A stretch of DNA of 48,330 nt, taken from Rhizophagus sp. LPA8_4_AMF. Taxonomy: Eukaryota; Glomeromycota; Glomeromycetes; Glomerales; Glomeraceae. Made by a program: the position numbers and the translations under genes. Positions 44,015-48,330 of this stretch are shown here, piece by piece. The notes below the pieces were generated by a model. That model made no database searches. It was not told the origin of the DNA and was given only the letters and a program-made list of their open reading frames with translations. Numbering within the stretch: position 1 is the stretch's first letter; the number at the start of each line of letters is the position of its first letter. The DNA is taken from positions 1-48,330 of the forward strand of contig JADRCO010000143.1 of the NCBI GenBank assembly GCA_021464525.1, given 5' to 3'.

Positions 44015-44368
44015 TTTACGTTAAATGTTTATGTTATATAGCTTATATGTTATATTTAGTTTTGATGAATAAATTATATAAAATTATTTTCGGTATTCAA
44101 TCTTTTAATTATTACAATACAAAAAAAGTATGATAATACACAAAATATTAAATCTTTGATAAAAAAAAAAGAAGGTTTTATTATAAGATAATGAATTTTA
44201 ATAGTGGATCTAATTTAAATATTTTTAGATTCACTATTATGTATTACGCAGAAATTTGACCGAAATATAATCTGATTTCTGAAATTATTTAAAACATTTA
44301 ATTGTAACTTAGTCGAATTCGGTCGATTATGTTAGTCACAAATACTGAAATAATTTTTATTATCTGAG

Positions 44369-44545
44369 GAGAAATGAACATCTTTTGTATTGGTCCATTG
44401 TCGCATAAAAATATTGAAATCTAATGTATAAAATAAGTAATGAGTTTGCGTGAATTTCTTTTGTATTCTCGCCTTCACCAACGTGAATTATAACATCACA
44501 TCCTTCATAAACTTTGAGTAATCTTTCATAATAATTAATAAGTTC
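44369..44545 (-). pseudogene. BTB-domain fragment
   Basis: The minus strand reads ELINYYERLLKVYEGCDVII, then HVGEGENTKEIHANSLL and a diverged continuation. This matches the start of the BTB domain typical of the expanded Rhizophagus BTB families (compare DVIIxxGExxxVKEIHAHS). It has neither a start codon nor the rest of the domain. It is a remnant from a different BTB subfamily than the gene at 1026. Confidence 0.7.
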
Positions 44546-44570
44546 TTAAATCCGAATGGCATTTTTTCCC

Positions 44571-46557
44571 GAGAAATAATTATTACTACCTTACATGATA
44601 TTAATGAAGTCGTCGGAATTATGATTGATTATTCTCACGTGATCTGTGAATTTTTGACTAAAAAAAGAATTTTCTAATCCCGGTCTTAAATCTTAATTAT
44701 AGGAATGCCTATTATGCATGAACATGTATGATTGTACTAATAAATCATAAATTCTAAATTTATCAACGTATTTTTCGAATAATTTTGTAATCATTGACGG
44801 ATTGTACAACTATCGGAAACTATCGGAAAATGTCCGTCATTTAATTTATACATAAAAATCTTTCTTAATTTTTCAAAGTCATTTACGAAATGACAATAAT
44901 GTGACCTGATAACAAAAATCATTAATTTGTTATAAGAAGAATGTTTCAGGTATTCTATAGTAATTTCCTTATTTGAATTCCTTATTGTGAAATAAATATA
45001 TTTAAATATTTCACGATAGCAGATTGTTATTATATTTCTTTATAGAGTCAAAATATATATAAATTAGTTCTAATAAAGAACTGAAACTAAAAAAAATTAA
45101 CTTGATTACAGCAAGTTTACAGTTGATCATTGCCAACAAAAGACGGAAAAACTTTTCGGTGTGATCCGAGTATAACGGTACATACTGTAACTTTACTGTT
45201 TTGAATCTTTCCGGAATTTTCGACATTTCGTAAAATTCAAAACTAGTAAGTACTTTTCAATTAAATTTAAATCATCTCGACTTGAAATTATTTTAAAAAA
45301 GAAGGTATATTGACAAATTTATCAGATTAGGATAAAATTTTAGAATTAAGACAGATGACCAGCATAAAGATATTTTGTGATAAAAAATTCTTTGCCCAAT
45401 TCGATTTAATAATTCATCATGAATATAGTGAACTCCGCTAAGCCATTAGTTACAGGCCTTATGATCATTAAGCACTCTACCTAACACGACTACACGAGTC
45501 TTAACGTATTAATATTTTCGGCCAAATACGATTAATTTTGGCGTAATACGTACGTAAACATATGAAATTCACCTATAATAAGGTTATTTGTTACACTTTA
45601 CGTTATTGATTTTCATTTAATTGCTTAATTCGTTATTTATAATAGATATTTTAATAATGTTTTATGGGTTTTTAGGTGTGTAACCTTTGCCAATCGGCTG
45701 ATATGTTGATTTAGTAACTATAATAATGTTATCATTTTTAAAATTTCCGATTACATAAAATGTGATCTTCCAGACGGTTTCTGTATATAACCAGACAAAT
45801 AAACCAGTGGTCCGACTGGATGATCTTCATTTTTGTATTTCTTTTTTTGTAACATTGGTAACATTCATGTAATAAAATATTTTATTAAACAAGGCGAAAT
45901 TGAAGGTATTGTTGATAGTGGAAATCATGAAACCCAAAAAGCGATCACATGAAGCTTTGCAGGTCAATATAGAGAATTCAAGAAGAAACAAGGGAATTCA
46001 AAAATTTTGATTCATGACAAATAAAATCATTTATCCTTATACAGTATTTTTTTTTTTTTTTTAATTTCTAATTTATTATCAGTAAAATTAAAAATATATC
46101 AAAAAAAAAGGTAAGTAAATATTGTAGTATTTGATAGGTAACGCAGTATTTATTAAATAATAGATTTTAGTTTGAATTTTATTATCAGATTTTTTATACA
46201 AACTGTTCTTCATGGACGTATTAATCAATATTCATGTACCATATTTTATATGGTAGGTTAACGGTGGAGCTACAATGTGCATGTAATGACAGTTGGTATA
46301 TAGAAGGGATATATGGTATTACTATATAATTATTCAGTCTATATATCTCGATATATGCTTATATTATAAATTTTTAGTTTGCAATAAAGGCCAACGAGAT
46401 ACGCTTTACCAAAAAAAAATCAAATAAAATATTTTATTTTATTTTGTTATCATAATATAATACAATCTTATTTATAATTAAAGTAAAAATCTATATGAAA
46501 AATGTAAACTAAATATAACTTTAATTTACAAATAATCATTTTCTTCTTTTTTTTTTT
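44571..46557. other. AT-rich intergenic region with minor coding-like scraps
   Basis: On the minus strand 45226 to about 45110 reads MSKIPERFKTVKLQYVPLYS and on, a possible isolated exon. On the plus strand ~45888-46018 reads KQGEIEGIVDSGNHETQKAI with one stop. Neither was assigned. Poly(T) lies near 46045. Confidence 0.35.
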
Positions 46558-47769
46558 TTAATTTGATAATAATATTAATATTGGCTTGCACTTTACAAAA
46601 CAAAAGTCCCATAATAAAAACATTATTATATTGATTCCTAAAGGAATAATTATCGCTAATGCTAACGTAATAGTATGCAAATGCATATTGGGCGTGTAAA
46701 TAGCCATCATAGAAAACATTATAAGAGGTAGAACCAATGTGATAATAGTTACTGTCAACGCAGAAATAAAGCTCCAACCACGCGTTTTCATACAAGTAGC
46801 AGTATGTACAGGTGCCCATCCTAGTGCTACACCTAGTACAGCCAATGTCCAAAGAACTTTTCCATTTGTGAACGGTATTAAATCTATTAAGATGAGCAAA
46901 GGTGGAATAATTGTTCCACACCACAGTGCAATTTCCAATATTAATACTCTACATTTGTAATCCTGGAATATAGTAGTGTTGTTACTAAATAAATACCACG
47001 TTCCATACATAAGTATTATTGTAAGAAACGAAGCAGTTATGCCTACTGCAATCCAAGTTTTTGTCGCAAAATCGATATTTAGTAATACTTGAAAAGGATT
47101 TTTAGAATTATAGAAACACCGAATCGTAGATGATACGGAATATTTAGCAAGAAATTGTTCTGCACCATTTAGGTCTCCGCGATACTCTGTAGTAATATTT
47201 GTTGATATTGGTGTATAAGACGAGTTTTCACTACTTTGATATGTCACCGTAAGCACAACCGAGTAACAAATAGGACATTTTATCTGACAAGAATGACGAT
47301 TTGTGCTAATACAGCAATAACAATTACAAGAATAATTACTACAAGAAGTACTACAAGAAGAGCTGGAACCTGTGCCTGAACAACTAGTTGTGCAAGAAGT
47401 ACAAATAGAACAGCATTCTGAACAACAATAATACCCATCATCGCATTCCCCTTTTAAATCACTGGTAGGACAAACATTCGCTAGCGAACTATTTGTTAAT
47501 ACTGCACTGCCGCATTTTTCGGGTGATAATGAATTCCACTGAGACTTTAGATCTGTACATTTAGGAGCCAACGCATTTGCTTTTCCACATGAACTACATT
47601 CCTTATAACAACAATACTTTGATAATATTGTTTTATCATCAATCGTACAATCTGTTGAAATATATTCAGCTTTTTGTATTTCAGGATACCCTAGGCCGAA
47701 AAATATTCCAAAAAACAAACTTAAAGCCAAAAACAATGATAACGCGTAAATTAATTTAGATGTACACAT
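46558..47769 (-). CDS. Cysteine-rich multi-pass membrane protein, family not recognised
   Basis: 403 residues from the first ATG at 47769 (MCTSKLIYALS); four codons upstream are open but lack ATG. A hydrophobic segment at residues ~5-28 is a signal anchor or signal peptide. Residues ~41-168 hold 25 cysteines in clusters (YCC, CSECCSICTSC, CNCYCC) plus NxS/T glycosylation sites, pointing to a disulphide-bonded extracellular or lumenal domain. A conserved-looking RCFYNSKNPFQVLLNID precedes the first of about five further membrane segments (~238-260, 276-298, 304-322, 330-352, 356-382). The pairing CYxNPKNP-like motif + membrane helix resembles small fungal membrane proteins and, loosely, BK-channel beta subunits, but I would not assign a function. 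A truncated C-terminal copy lies inverted at 43712-44014. Intact, without visible introns. Confidence 0.85.
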   Translation of the reverse strand: MCTSKLIYALSLFLALSLFFGIFFGLGYPEIQKAEYISTDCTIDDKTILSKYCCYKECSSCGKANALAPKCTDLKSQWNSLSPEKCGSAVLTNSSLANVCPTSDLKGECDDGYYCCSECCSICTSCTTSCSGTGSSSSCSTSCSNYSCNCYCCISTNRHSCQIKCPICYSVVLTVTYQSSENSSYTPISTNITTEYRGDLNGAEQFLAKYSVSSTIRCFYNSKNPFQVLLNIDFATKTWIAVGITASFLTIILMYGTWYLFSNNTTIFQDYKCRVLILEIALWCGTIIPPLLILIDLIPFTNGKVLWTLAVLGVALGWAPVHTATCMKTRGWSFISALTVTIITLVLPLIMFSMMAIYTPNMHLHTITLALAIIIPLGINIIMFLLWDFCFVKCKPILILLSN

Positions 47770-48330
47770 GATTATAACCAACTAATATTTTGATTTTTGT
47801 CAAAAAAAAATTACTGGTATGTAAGAAAAAACCGCCTCTTTATATATTAAAATATGGGGTGTAAATGGTAGAAATATAAGTGGACGTGATTAGCAATTGA
47901 TTGAACATTATCTCAGCCAAAATTAGTACTAAAATAGTTAAATCATGAATTCATTGTCAGTTAAGATGTTTCTTGAAAATGAAATAATTCTTTATTTAAA
48001 TATCCATTATTGGATCATGCGTTCTTGACATGATTATGTTAATTGTCTCATTACGCATCAAACTTAATTCTGCTGATTAATATTTTTTCATGCGCTTCAT
48101 AAATTAGCCTTCTTTATTTTCAGAAATAATTTAGAGTAGAATTACCAATTTTAAAAGTTTAAATTATGAATAAGCCAAAATTTACAAAAATTTAAGCCAC
48201 GTTTGTCACTAATGTCAAATACTTTGCAGAAACTTATAAATATAAGAAATATGACAACATTTTTAAAATATATCGGACATATGATATTTGCATTTCTGTT
48301 ATCTCTCTTATAACTATATGCTTACAACAT
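47770..48330. other. AT-rich region upstream of the Cys-rich gene
   Basis: It should contain the promoter of the minus-strand gene at 46558-47769. No recognisable element and no coding sequence to the window end. Confidence 0.4.

Noticed and set aside
46526-46924. Overlapping minus-strand frame of 132 codons
   Set aside because: It overlaps the Cys-rich membrane gene in another frame. The gene's own frame carries the family similarity to the copy at 43712.

Overview
The window looks like nuclear DNA of an arbuscular mycorrhizal fungus (Glomeromycotina), most likely a Rhizophagus irregularis-type genome. This is an inference, not a database match. The DNA is very A+T-rich, with long poly(A)/poly(T) runs. 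Introns are short with GTAAGT-type donors. The gene set (BTB-BACK-TLDc, Sel1-repeat, F-box/LRR and cytochrome P450 genes plus pogo/Tigger-type DNA transposons) is the mix known to be expanded in those fungi.

Layout. 1026-2554 is an intact two-exon BTB-TLDc gene, and a broken paralogue in the same orientation lies at 21156-22689. About 3295-4384 is a worn, unassigned gene remnant. 5221-13242 is a transposon cluster: a decayed minus-strand pogo-like transposase, then a 6-kb plus-strand pogo-like element with clear terminal inverted repeats and TA target duplications. The 6-kb element holds a Harbinger-like MITE and a 3.5-kb insertion, and that insertion holds another MITE. 13910-14658 is the most unusual part: on the minus strand, a tandem array of ~108-bp units, each carrying an acceptor, a ~31-39-nt exon, a donor and usually a branch-point-like motif. 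It looks like a gene built by repeated exon-intron duplication and encoding a short hydrophilic repeat.

16343-20462 is a three-exon P-type cation ATPase of the Na+/K+ (IIC) kind with a long Ser/Thr/Glu-rich N-terminus. 23464-24921 is a P450 pseudogene. 26387-27610 is an intact Sel1-repeat protein. 35156-36607 is an intact F-box/LRR protein. 46558-47769 (minus) is a cysteine-rich multi-pass membrane protein of a family I do not recognise, with a truncated inverted copy of its C-terminal part at 43712-44014. A BTB-domain fragment and several unassigned coding remnants lie in the AT-rich gaps.

The genes do not form an operon or an evident pathway. Intact ones (BTB-TLDc and F-box: possible ubiquitin-ligase adaptors; Sel1: scaffold; ATPase: cation transport; Cys-rich membrane protein) are islands among decayed duplicates and miniature transposons. 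Stop codons in both pogo transposases fall repeatedly where the family has Trp, which suggests G-to-A (cytosine-deamination) decay.
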